The notes beneath the pieces are model-generated. The model worked only from the letters and a program-made list of their open reading frames with translations, was not told the origin of the DNA and made no database searches. 13,269 nucleotides of DNA, taken from NCBI GenBank assembly GCA_041600735.1, contig JBFIJN010000243.1, forward strand, positions 1-13,269, in the 5' to 3' direction. The position numbers were made by a program, and so were the translations under genes. The stretch is from Paraliomyxa sp041600735. GTDB lineage: Bacteria > Myxococcota_A > Polyangia > Nannocystales > Nannocystaceae. Shown in pieces: positions 1 to 7,004 of the stretch (within the stretch, counting starts at the first letter, position 1; each line of letters opens with the position of its first letter).

Positions 1-76
1 CGTCTTGCTCGCTTCGTCATCACGCCCCTATAGTCCCACGCACGTCGTCTTGGTACGGCAGAAAGAAGCATCGAGG

Positions 77-895
77 GTGAGCGAGCAAGCGCGCAAGGCA
101 GCAGCAGTGGTGGCCAGCCGGGCCCCTGGTTTTCGCCCTCGGGTGGGTCTGACGCTGGGCTCTGGCCTCGGCGCCTTGGCCGAGCAGGTGGAGGACGCGA
201 TCTCCATCGACTTTCGCGAGCTCCCCGGCTTCCCGCCGCCCAGCGTGGCGGGGCACCACGGACGACTCGTGCTCGGCAAGCTCGGCGGCCAGGCCGTGGC
301 GTGCCTGCAGGGGCGCGTGCACCTCTACGAGGGCCACCCTCCGCAGGCCGTGGTGCCGCTCGTGCGCACGCTGAAGCTGCTGGGCTGCGAGACCTACTTC
401 GCCACCAACGCCGCGGGCGCGCTCGACCCCGACGCGGTGCCCGGCCAGCTCATGCTCATCCACGATCACATCAACTTCCAGTCGGGCAACCCGCTGGTCG
501 GCGAGAACGACGAGAGCTTTGGCCCGCGCTTTCCTCCCATGGATGGGGCCTACGACGCCGAGCACCTCGCCACGCTGCGCGCGGTGGCGGGCGAGCTCGC
601 GCTGCCCGTGCGCGAGGGCGTGTACCTGGCCACGCTGGGGCCGAGCTTCGAGTCCCACGCCGAGGTGCGCGCGTTCGGCCGCCTGGGCGCCAACGCGGTC
701 GGCATGTCGACCGTCCCCGAGGTCATCGTGGCCCGCCACTGCGGCCTGCGGGTGGCCGCGGTCTCGGTGCTCACCAACCTCGCCGCGGGGCTGTCCGACA
801 TGGTGCTCTCGCACGAGCAGACGCTCCACTACGGCCAAGCCGCCGCCGCCGACCTCACGAAGCTGGTGCTGGGGTTCTTGCGGCGACAGCCGTGA
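77..895 (+). CDS. punA: Purine nucleoside phosphorylase, trimeric (inosine/guanosine) type
   Basis: Cytosolic enzyme that splits purine (deoxy)nucleosides with phosphate into free base and (deoxy)ribose-1-phosphate. Counting from the GTG at 77 it is 272 aa, normal for the trimeric family. Visible motifs are the phosphate-site GSGLG loop (S29), QGRVHLYEG (R80, H82), TNAAG (110-114), GPSFES (E192), VGMSTVPEVIVARH (208-221) and the LTN motif (N234). E192 and N234 match the human PNP pair E201/N243 that gives preference for 6-oxopurines, so inosine and guanosine are the likely substrates rather than adenosine; this fits the adenosine deaminase at the other end of the window. The frame is open back to a TTG at position 5, but that would add 24 residues with no family counterpart. 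The GTG at 77 has an AGAAG 8 nt upstream. First gene of a rightward nucleoside operon; 104 bp separate it from deoC. Family assignment is firm, the start less so. Confidence 0.93.
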   Translation: MSEQARKAAAVVASRAPGFRPRVGLTLGSGLGALAEQVEDAISIDFRELPGFPPPSVAGHHGRLVLGKLGGQAVACLQGRVHLYEGHPPQAVVPLVRTLKLLGCETYFATNAAGALDPDAVPGQLMLIHDHINFQSGNPLVGENDESFGPRFPPMDGAYDAEHLATLRAVAGELALPVREGVYLATLGPSFESHAEVRAFGRLGANAVGMSTVPEVIVARHCGLRVAAVSVLTNLAAGLSDMVLSHEQTLHYGQAAAADLTKLVLGFLRRQP

Positions 896-903
896 ATCCA
901 CGA

Positions 904-927
904 CAGCGGGCCGCCTCGCGCCCGCTG
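904..927 (+). terminator. Perfect 8-bp GC hairpin between the phosphorylase gene and deoC
   Basis: Arms CAGCGGGC (904-911) and GCCCGCTG (920-927) are exact reverse complements around an 8-nt loop, starting 9 bp after the phosphorylase stop. Only a weak T-containing stretch (CGATCTT) follows, so it may be a partial terminator, an RNA-stabilising intercistronic hairpin, or a dyad for a DNA-binding protein. It is the only clear dyad I found in the 104-bp gap. Confidence 0.35.
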
Positions 928-980
928 CGATCTTCGGGCAAACTCGGGCCTCCGGTCGGCGTCGCGCGCAGCGGCGCCGC

Positions 981-991
981 GGGAGAGGGAG
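981..991 (+). promoter_or_regulatory. Strong ribosome-binding site of deoC
   Basis: The purine-rich run GGGAGAGGGAG ends 8 nt before the ATG at 1000. This fixes the deoC start although the frame is open far upstream, through the phosphorylase gene. Confidence 0.7.
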
Positions 992-999
992 CTTGGGGC

Positions 1000-2022
1000 A
1001 TGGCGAAGAACGAAACCAAGGACAAGGGCAAGGGTCACGTGCGCGCGGTGCCATCGCCACCCTCCGCCTCGACCGTCGAGCGCAACCCCGGCATGCCGCT
1101 CGCGCTCGACTGGGTTCGCGACGTCCGCGTCAACCGCAGCGCCGTCGAGCGCCGCTCGGCCACGATCCCGCCGCGTCGCAGCGTGAAGAAGGAGTGGCAG
1201 GCGGCCTGGTACCTGCGCGCGATCGCCTGCACCGATCTCACCACGCTCGCCGGCGACGACACGCCCGGTCGTGTGCGTCGCCTGTGCGCCAAGGCGCGCC
1301 GCCCCGTCCGCCAGGACCTGCTCGATGCGATGGGCGTCGGCAACCTCGGGATCACCGTGGCGGCCGTGTGCGTCTATCACGAGATGATCCCGGCGGCGCT
1401 CGACGCCCTCGAGGGCAGCGGGATCCCGGTCGCGGCCGTGGCCGCGGGCTTCCCCGCCGGGCTCTCGCCGCTGTCCGAGCGCATCCGGGAGGTCGAGGCC
1501 TCGGTGGCCGCGGGCGCCCACGAGATCGACATCGTCATCAATCGCGCCCACCTGTTCACCGGCGACTGGCAGGCCATGTACGACGAGGTCCGGGCGTTCC
1601 GCGAGGCCTGCGGCCCGGCTCACCTCAAGGCGATCCTCGCCACGGGCGACCTGCAGATCCTGCGCAACGTCGCGCGCGCGAGCCTCGTGTGCATGATGGC
1701 CGGCGCCGATTTCATCAAGACCTCGACGGGCAAGGAAGCGGTCAACGCCACGCTCCCCGTGAGCCTGGTGATGGTGCGAATGATCCGCACGTACCTCGAG
1801 CGCACCGGCTACCGCGTGGGCTTCAAGGCGGCCGGCGGGATCCGCCTGGCCAAGCAGACCCTCGGCTACCTGGCGCTCATGAAGGACGAGCTCGGGCCCG
1901 AGTACCTCGAGCCCACGCTGTTTCGCTTCGGTGCGTCCACCCTCGTCGCGGACATCGAGCGCCAGCTCGAGCACTTCGTCACTGGCCGTTACTCGGCCGA
2001 GTTCCGCCACCCGATCGGTTGA
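1000..2022 (+). CDS. deoC: Deoxyribose-phosphate aldolase (animal DERA-like)
   Basis: Class I aldolase that cleaves 2-deoxyribose-5-phosphate to glyceraldehyde-3-phosphate and acetaldehyde, the exit step of deoxynucleoside degradation. The protein is 340 aa. The first ~60 residues are Lys/Pro/Arg-rich and poorly conserved; the TIM barrel follows. Visible motifs are CTDLTTLAGDDT (77-88), VAAGFPAG (147-154), EIDIVIN with D177, the Schiff-base lysine K240 in FIKTSTGK, and the proton-relay lysine K276 in GFKAAGG. The sequence reads much more like human DERA (ILATG, DFIKTSTGKE.VNAT, FR.GASTL..DIERQ, HxVTGRY) than like E. coli DeoC, including the longer N-terminus. The start is chosen from the strong ribosome site and the family length. 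The stop lies 15 bp before the aldehyde dehydrogenase, so the two are almost certainly co-transcribed. Confidence 0.96.
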   Translation: MAKNETKDKGKGHVRAVPSPPSASTVERNPGMPLALDWVRDVRVNRSAVERRSATIPPRRSVKKEWQAAWYLRAIACTDLTTLAGDDTPGRVRRLCAKARRPVRQDLLDAMGVGNLGITVAAVCVYHEMIPAALDALEGSGIPVAAVAAGFPAGLSPLSERIREVEASVAAGAHEIDIVINRAHLFTGDWQAMYDEVRAFREACGPAHLKAILATGDLQILRNVARASLVCMMAGADFIKTSTGKEAVNATLPVSLVMVRMIRTYLERTGYRVGFKAAGGIRLAKQTLGYLALMKDELGPEYLEPTLFRFGASTLVADIERQLEHFVTGRYSAEFRHPIG

Positions 2023-2037
2023 TCCCGCGAGACCGCC

Positions 2038-4434
2038 ATGACCAGCGTCGCCGAAATCTATCAAAGCATGGACTATGGGCCCGCCCCCGAGAGCGACGGG
2101 CCCGCCCGCCAGTGGCTCGCGCGGCACGACGGCAAGCTCGGCTTGTTCATCGACGGCCGCTGGCACGAGCCCGACACCGGCAAGCACTTCGACTCGATCG
2201 ATCCGGCGACCACGCAGGTGATTGCGCGAATTGCGCAAGCGGGTGAAGCCAGCGTCGATCAGGCCGTGCAGGCCGCTCGCCGGGCGCAGCCGGGGTGGGC
2301 CGCGCTGGGCGGTCACGGGCGGGCGCGGCACCTCTACGCGCTTGCGCGGATCGTGCAGCGCCACAGCCGTCTGCTCGCCACGCTCGAGAGCCTCGACAAC
2401 GGCAAGCCGATCCGCGAGACCCGCGACATCGACGTGCCGCTCGTCGTCCGCCACTTCTATCACCACGCAGGCTGGGCCCAGCTGATGGAGACCGAGCTCG
2501 CCGGGATGGCACCGGTGGGGGTGATCGGCCAGGTGATCCCGTGGAACTTCCCGCTGCTGATGCTGGCGTGGAAGATCGCGCCCGCGCTGGCGGCCGGCAA
2601 CACGGTCGTGCTCAAGCCGGCCGAGTTCACCAGCCTGAGCGCGCTGCTGTTCGCCGAGCTCGCCGCCCAGGCGGGCCTGCCCCCCGGAGTGCTCAACATC
2701 ATCACCGGCGACGGCTCGACCGGCGCGCTGATCGTGGGCCACCCGGGCGTCGACAAGATCGCGTTCACCGGCTCGACCGAGGTGGGTCGCATCATCCGCA
2801 AGGCCACCGCAGGCCAGGGCAAGCACCTCACCCTCGAGCTCGGCGGCAAGTCGCCGTTCATCGTGTTCAACGACGCCGACCTCGACTCCGCCGTCGAGGG
2901 GGTGGTCGACGCGATCTGGTTCAACCAAGGTCAGGTGTGCTGCGCGGGCTCGCGGCTGCTGCTGCAAGAGGACATCGCCGAGGCGATGATCGCCAAGCTG
3001 CGCGTGCGCATGGAGAACCTGCGCATCGGCAACCCGCTCGACAAGTGCATCGACATCGGGGCGATCGTGGCCCCCGTGCAGCTGGCCCGCGTGGAGGCGC
3101 TGGTCAAGCAGGGCGTGGACGAGGGCGCCACGCTGTTCCAGCCGAGCTGGGCCTGCCCCAAGGAGGGCTGCTTCTACCCCCCCACCCTGCTCACCGATGT
3201 GCAGCCCGCCGCCACCCTCGCGCAAGAGGAAGTGTTCGGGCCCGTGCTGGTGACGATGACGTTCCGCACCCCCGACGAGGCGGTCGAGATCGCCAACAAC
3301 ACCCGCTACGGCCTCGCGGCCAGCGTGTGGAGCGAGAGCATCAACCTCGCGCTCGACGTGGCGCCGCGGCTGGCCGCGGGCGTGGTGTGGATCAACAGCA
3401 CCAACGTGTTCGATGCCTCGTGTGGCTTCGGTGGCTATCGCGAGTCGGGCTTCGGGCGCGAGGGCGGCATCGAGGGCATGTATGCGTACCTCGAGCCGGC
3501 GTTCGTGCACGAGCTGCCGCGCTACGACGAGCCCGCCCCGGCCCCCGAGGTCGCGGCGAGCAGCACCGTCGCCGCGGAGCGCCCGCTCGGCCTCGATCGC
3601 ACCCCCAAGCTCTACATCGGGGGCAAGCAGGTGCGCTCCGACGGCGCCTACAGCCGCCCGGTTCGCGGCTCCGACGGCACGCTGGTCGGCGAGGTGGGCG
3701 ACGGCAACCGCAAGGACATCCGCGATGCGGTCGAGGCCGCGCGCGTGGCCGCCGGCTGGGGCAATGTCGCCGCCCACACCAAGGCGCAGATCCTCTACTA
3801 CGTGGCCGAGAACCTCGACGCCCGCGCCGAGGAATTCGCGCGCCGGCTGGTCGCGATGACGGGGCACAGCCGCGCGCAGGCCGATCGCGAGGTCCAGGCC
3901 AGCATCGCGCGCTTGTTCTCGTACGGCGCCTGGGCCGACAAGTTCGAGGGGCGCGTCCACAGCCCCCCAATGCGCAATGTGACGATCGCGATGCACGAGC
4001 CGGTCGGCGTCATGGGCATCACCTGCCCCGACGAGGCCCCGCTGCTCTCGTTCATCTCGCTCGTGGCCCCTGCGGTGGCGATGGGCAACACGGTGGTGGT
4101 GATCCCCTCGGAGCGCTACCCGCTGGCCGCGACCGACCTCTACCAGGTGTTCGACACCTCCGACGTACCGGGCGGGGTGATCAACATCGTGACCGGCGAT
4201 CGCGACGGGCTCACCAAGGTGCTCGCGGCCCACGATCGGGTCGACGCCTACTGGTACGTGGGCCCCAAGTCCGGCAGCAAGCTGGTCGAGGAGCTCTCGA
4301 TCGGCAACATGAAGCGCACGTGGGTGAACAACGGCCAGCGTCGCGACTGGTTCGTGCGCGAGCAAGGCGAGGGCCGCGAATTCCTGCGCCACGCCGTGCA
4401 GGTCAAGAACATCTGGGTGCCCTATGGCGAGTAG
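2038..4434 (+). CDS. Double-domain aldehyde dehydrogenase, ALDH16-like
   Basis: 798-aa protein with two ALDH units, the size and layout of the ALDH16 family (human ALDH16A1 is about 800 aa). Unit 1 (about 30-500) is a complete enzyme: IPWNF with N170, VLKPAE with K193, FTGSTEVG (243-250), LELGG with general base E267, GQVCCAGSR with nucleophile C301, and EEVFGP (397-402). A Pro/Ala/Glu linker (about 496-520) leads to unit 2 (about 523-798), which has only a degenerate coenzyme-domain fold: PWN is replaced by CPDE (663-666), KPAE by IPSE (689-692), and no catalytic Cys region follows. Unit 2 is probably structural or for oligomerisation, as proposed for the family. It lies between deoC and deoA, so the acetaldehyde released by DeoC is the obvious substrate (NAD(P)-dependent oxidation to acetate); this is inference. 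It starts 15 bp after deoC and overlaps deoA by 11 bp. Confidence 0.93.
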   Translation: MTSVAEIYQSMDYGPAPESDGPARQWLARHDGKLGLFIDGRWHEPDTGKHFDSIDPATTQVIARIAQAGEASVDQAVQAARRAQPGWAALGGHGRARHLYALARIVQRHSRLLATLESLDNGKPIRETRDIDVPLVVRHFYHHAGWAQLMETELAGMAPVGVIGQVIPWNFPLLMLAWKIAPALAAGNTVVLKPAEFTSLSALLFAELAAQAGLPPGVLNIITGDGSTGALIVGHPGVDKIAFTGSTEVGRIIRKATAGQGKHLTLELGGKSPFIVFNDADLDSAVEGVVDAIWFNQGQVCCAGSRLLLQEDIAEAMIAKLRVRMENLRIGNPLDKCIDIGAIVAPVQLARVEALVKQGVDEGATLFQPSWACPKEGCFYPPTLLTDVQPAATLAQEEVFGPVLVTMTFRTPDEAVEIANNTRYGLAASVWSESINLALDVAPRLAAGVVWINSTNVFDASCGFGGYRESGFGREGGIEGMYAYLEPAFVHELPRYDEPAPAPEVAASSTVAAERPLGLDRTPKLYIGGKQVRSDGAYSRPVRGSDGTLVGEVGDGNRKDIRDAVEAARVAAGWGNVAAHTKAQILYYVAENLDARAEEFARRLVAMTGHSRAQADREVQASIARLFSYGAWADKFEGRVHSPPMRNVTIAMHEPVGVMGITCPDEAPLLSFISLVAPAVAMGNTVVVIPSERYPLAATDLYQVFDTSDVPGGVINIVTGDRDGLTKVLAAHDRVDAYWYVGPKSGSKLVEELSIGNMKRTWVNNGQRRDWFVREQGEGREFLRHAVQVKNIWVPYGE

Positions 4435-5818
4435 CAAGAAGGCGTTCGTGGGGCCGCCCAAGCAGCCCGCGGCGGCCAGCGAGGGCCCGGCCAAGACCAC
4501 GTTCTTGCCGCAAGAGATCATCCGCCGCCAGCGCGACGGCATCGCGCTCAGCGAGGCGGAGATCCGCTTCTTCGTGGAGGCCATGCACGACGAGCGCCTG
4601 AGCGAGGGCCAGGTCGCCGCGTTTGCCATGGCGGTGTTCTTCTGCGGGATGACGCGGGCCGAGTGCGTGGCCCTCACCCGCGCGATGATGGAATCGGGCA
4701 CCGTGCTCGACTGGTCGGGCCGCAACCTGCCGGGACCGATCGTCGACAAGCACTCGACCGGAGGCGTCGGCGACAAGGTCAGCCTGATCCTCGCGCCCGT
4801 GCTGGCCGCGTGTGGAGCGGTGGTGCCGATGATCTCGGGCCGCGGCCTCGGGCACACCGGCGGCACGCTCGACAAGCTCGAGAGCATCCCCGGCTACGAC
4901 GTGCGCCCCGACAACGCGGCGTTCGAGCAGGTGCTGCGCGACGTGGGCTGCGCCGTGATCGGGCAGACCGCCGACCTCGCGCCGGCCGACAAGCGCTTCT
5001 ATGGGATCCGCGACGTGACGGCGACGGTCGAGTCGATCCCGCTCATCACGGCCTCGATCCTCAGCAAGAAGCTCGCGGCGGGCTTGCAGCGCCTAGTGCT
5101 CGACGTGAAGACGGGCAGCGGGGCGTTCATCCCCGAGCCCGACCGCGCCCAGGAGCTCGCGCGCAGCCTCGTCGAGGTCGCCGTGGGGGCCGGGCTGCCC
5201 TGCTCCGCCCTCCTCACCGACATGAACGAGGTGCTCGGGTGGACGGCGGGCAATGCCATCGAGGTCCACGAGTCGATCGATCACCTCACCGGTGTGCGTC
5301 GCGAGCCGCGGCTGCACGAGGTGACGGTGGCGCTCGCGGTCGAGCTGCTGCACCCCACGGGGCTGTGTGCGGATGCCGAGGCGGCGCGCGCCAAGGTCGA
5401 GGCCGTGCTCGCCGATGGATCCGCCGCCGAGCGCTTCGCCGCGATGGTGCGTGCGCTCGGGGGGCCGTCCGATCTGCTCGAGCGCCCCCACCACTACCTC
5501 CCGCTCGCTCCCGTGCAGCTGGCCGTTGCACCCGCGCGGCGCGGCTACCTCAACGCCATGGATGTTCGTGCGGTCGGCTTGGCCGTGCTCGCGATGGGCG
5601 GCGGGCGGCGTCGCGCCGACGAGGCCATCGACCCGAGCGTGGGCCTCTCGCAGGTCCGTGGAATCGGGGCCGAGCTCGGCCCCGAGGCCCCCTTCGCCGT
5701 GGTTCACGCCCGCGACGCGGCGCAGGCCGAGGCCTGTGCGCAGGCGCTGCTCGCTGCGATCCAGATCGGCGAGCAGCGAGTCGAGCCCCACCCCGTGCTG
5801 CACGGTCGCGTGGGCTGA
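4424..5818 (+). CDS. deoA: Thymidine phosphorylase
   Basis: Splits thymidine (and deoxyuridine) with phosphate to the base and 2-deoxyribose-1-phosphate. The protein is 464 aa against 440 for E. coli DeoA; it aligns along the full length once a 25-residue Lys/Ala/Pro-rich N-terminal extension is set aside. Phosphate-site residues are K109, H110 and S111 in DKHSTGGVGD. The family signature SGRGLGHTGGTLDKLES lies at 138-154. Pyrimidine-site residues R196, S211 and K215 sit at a constant offset of 25 from E. coli R171, S186 and K190. VLDVKTGSGAF (225-235) and MGGGRRRAD near the C-terminus are also typical. All catalytic residues are present, so it should be active. The ATG lies inside the end of the aldehyde dehydrogenase gene (11-bp overlap), implying translational coupling. 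It is the last gene of the rightward operon. Confidence 0.96.
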   Translation: MASSKKAFVGPPKQPAAASEGPAKTTFLPQEIIRRQRDGIALSEAEIRFFVEAMHDERLSEGQVAAFAMAVFFCGMTRAECVALTRAMMESGTVLDWSGRNLPGPIVDKHSTGGVGDKVSLILAPVLAACGAVVPMISGRGLGHTGGTLDKLESIPGYDVRPDNAAFEQVLRDVGCAVIGQTADLAPADKRFYGIRDVTATVESIPLITASILSKKLAAGLQRLVLDVKTGSGAFIPEPDRAQELARSLVEVAVGAGLPCSALLTDMNEVLGWTAGNAIEVHESIDHLTGVRREPRLHEVTVALAVELLHPTGLCADAEAARAKVEAVLADGSAAERFAAMVRALGGPSDLLERPHHYLPLAPVQLAVAPARRGYLNAMDVRAVGLAVLAMGGGRRRADEAIDPSVGLSQVRGIGAELGPEAPFAVVHARDAAQAEACAQALLAAIQIGEQRVEPHPVLHGRVG

Positions 5819-5819
5819 G

Positions 5820-5845
5820 CGCCGCCAAGCAAGCTGGGGGTGGCG
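5820..5845. terminator. Possible hairpin between the convergent ends of deoA and the lipoprotein gene
   Basis: CGCCGCC (5820-5826) can pair with GGTGGCG (5839-5845) through one G-T wobble, around a 12-nt loop. It fills the 28-bp gap between two convergent stop codons, where a bidirectional terminator would be expected. There is no T-run on either side, so the call rests mainly on position. Confidence 0.25.
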
Positions 5846-5846
5846 A

Positions 5847-6365
5847 CTACTCGGCGGTCGGGCACGCGGCGAGGAACGCAGCGAGCTCGTCGGGGCAGCG
5901 CTCGGGGGCCTCCAGCTCCTCGCACGAGAGCCCGGACAGACACACGATGTAGTCCTCGTAGGCCGCGCCGCACTCGGCGCTGTACCCCGTGTAGTAGTCG
6001 AGGCTCTGACCGCAGTAGTACTCCGTGGAGCCGCCGTACTCCTTGCCGTAGCACTCGATGGCGAGCTCGCCGTAGGCGGCACAGGCCCCGACCGTACCGC
6101 CGGTGGAGTCGACGCTGCCGGTGGAATCGGCGACGCCGGTCGAGCCGTCCGTCGCGCCGCCCGAGCCGCCCGTGCCGCCCTCGGTAGCGACGTTGGTGTC
6201 GGTGCCCGCGGTGTCGCCGGAGGTCGGCGTGCCGGTCGTCGGATTGCTCGTACCGCCAACGGTGGTCTCACCGGTGTCGTCGGAGACGATGATGCAGCCG
6301 AGCCCCAGCGGAGCGGCAGCGAGCAAGAACAGGAGATTGTTGGTGGTGTTTAGATCGGTACTCAT
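5847..6365 (-). CDS. Secreted Cys-rich lipoprotein with Gly/Ser/Thr linker
   Basis: Function not recognised. Counting from the ATG at 6365 the protein is 172 aa. Residues 1-23 form a short signal peptide with a hydrophobic core (LLFLLAAAPLGLG) followed by C24, so lipidation is likely although the lipobox GLGC lacks the usual Leu at -3. Residues 28-93 are a low-complexity Thr/Gly/Ser/Asp spacer. Residues 94-172 are a compact Tyr/Glu/Ala-rich head with eight cysteines (95, 105, 118, 132, 142, 148, 157, 168), suggesting four disulfides in an oxidising compartment. Two of the gaps are exactly CX9C. Anchor, flexible stalk and disulfide head are a common build for surface lipoproteins in myxobacteria. 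The frame is open further upstream to 6467, but only the Met at 6365 puts the signal peptide at the N-terminus. It is convergent with deoA and divergent from the next gene. Confidence 0.72.
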   Translation of the reverse strand: MSTDLNTTNNLLFLLAAAPLGLGCIIVSDDTGETTVGGTSNPTTGTPTSGDTAGTDTNVATEGGTGGSGGATDGSTGVADSTGSVDSTGGTVGACAAYGELAIECYGKEYGGSTEYYCGQSLDYYTGYSAECGAAYEDYIVCLSGLSCEELEAPERCPDELAAFLAACPTAE

Positions 6366-6455
6366 ACGCAGGCTCTCGAGGGTCGATGGATAGCCGAGAT
6401 CGACACCCGGCGGAAGGCCAGAGCCCCCGCCTGCTCGTTTCTTGGTGTCGGAACC
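6366..6455. promoter_or_regulatory. Divergent intergenic region between two lipoprotein genes
   Basis: About 90 bp separate the start codons of two divergent envelope genes, so promoters for both must lie here or overlap the coding starts. I see no convincing -35/-10 pair, operator dyad or strong ribosome site in it. The call rests on gene orientation only. Confidence 0.3.
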
Positions 6456-6869
6456 TTGGTCTGGCACCGTGGGCCGGTGGTGCGCGGTCTCATCGTCGGC
6501 TCATTGGCGCTCGCATGCTCGCTCACGAGCGGGTGCGCCGCGTGGCCAATGGCGCGCGAGCTCGCGCGACCAGAGCAAACCGTAGTCTCGCCGCCGGGCG
6601 AGGACGGCACGCGCTATCTCGCGGTCGAGGGCAGTCCGCTAGCCTCGGCCGGCGCCGTGCGCAATCGCTGGCGCACGGTGGCACGCCAGGTGTGCGACGG
6701 TGACTATATGAAGCTCTCCGAGGCGAGCCTCTCGCGGCGCGCCGGCGGTGTGACGCGAACCCGCGTCCACGAGGGCTACATTCGCTGCCTGCTCGAGGGC
6801 GAGTCCGAGCGCGGCGCAGCCCCGGAGGCGCCGACGATCGCCGACGCCACCCCGCCCCCGAGCCGCTGA
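6456..6869 (+). CDS. Small putative lipoprotein, function unknown
   Basis: 137 aa from the TTG at 6456. Tandem GTG codons at 6477 and 6480 would give about 130 aa and put the positive charge and hydrophobic core (GLIVGSLALA) closer to the N-terminus. No start has a good ribosome site. The signal peptide ends at LTSGC or just before it at LALAC, both plausible though imperfect lipidation sites. The mature part (about 30-120) has two further cysteines, one in RQVCDGDY and one in GYIRCLL, which could form a disulfide, and ends in a Pro/Ala-rich tail. The pattern of Trp/Arg, a Cys-Asp-Gly-Asp-Tyr turn and a late G-Y-I-R-C strand resembles small periplasmic lipoproteins, but I cannot name a family. 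It is 135 bp before gspC and reads the same way; there is no evidence that they act together. Confidence 0.6.
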   Translation: MVWHRGPVVRGLIVGSLALACSLTSGCAAWPMARELARPEQTVVSPPGEDGTRYLAVEGSPLASAGAVRNRWRTVARQVCDGDYMKLSEASLSRRAGGVTRTRVHEGYIRCLLEGESERGAAPEAPTIADATPPPSR

Positions 6870-7004
6870 GCTCGGCTTGCCAACATGGCACGCGACCGCC
6901 GTGATCGCTGACGCAGCGGCTCGTCGACGGGGCTCACGCTCAGCGGATGTTCGCGAGAGCACACGACATCGGGAGTTGGCCGAGGCCTTGCTCTTCACCC
7001 GCGT

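Noticed and set aside
5..76. Extra 24 residues at the phosphorylase N-terminus from a TTG start
   Set aside because: No family counterpart and no ribosome site. The GTG at 77 gives the normal length.
301..999. Upstream extension of the deoC frame through the phosphorylase gene
   Set aside because: The extension is the Arg/Gly/Ala-rich shadow of the phosphorylase in another frame. DeoC homology and a strong ribosome site place the start at 1000.
2295..4601. Long plus-strand frame overlapping the aldehyde dehydrogenase
   Set aside because: The product is almost entirely Arg/Gly/Pro/Ala without motifs, a typical shifted-frame shadow.
829..4887. Minus-strand open frame of over 1,300 codons opposite deoC, the aldehyde dehydrogenase and deoA
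   Set aside because: Its product is His/Arg/Ala/Gly-rich with no domain motifs. The plus strand carries three well-conserved enzymes over the same span. Long antisense frames are expected at this GC content.
6870..7004. Small gene or promoter in the 135-bp gap before gspC
   Set aside because: No frame with a ribosome site and no persuasive -35/-10 pair. A TTGCCA-like box lacks a partner.
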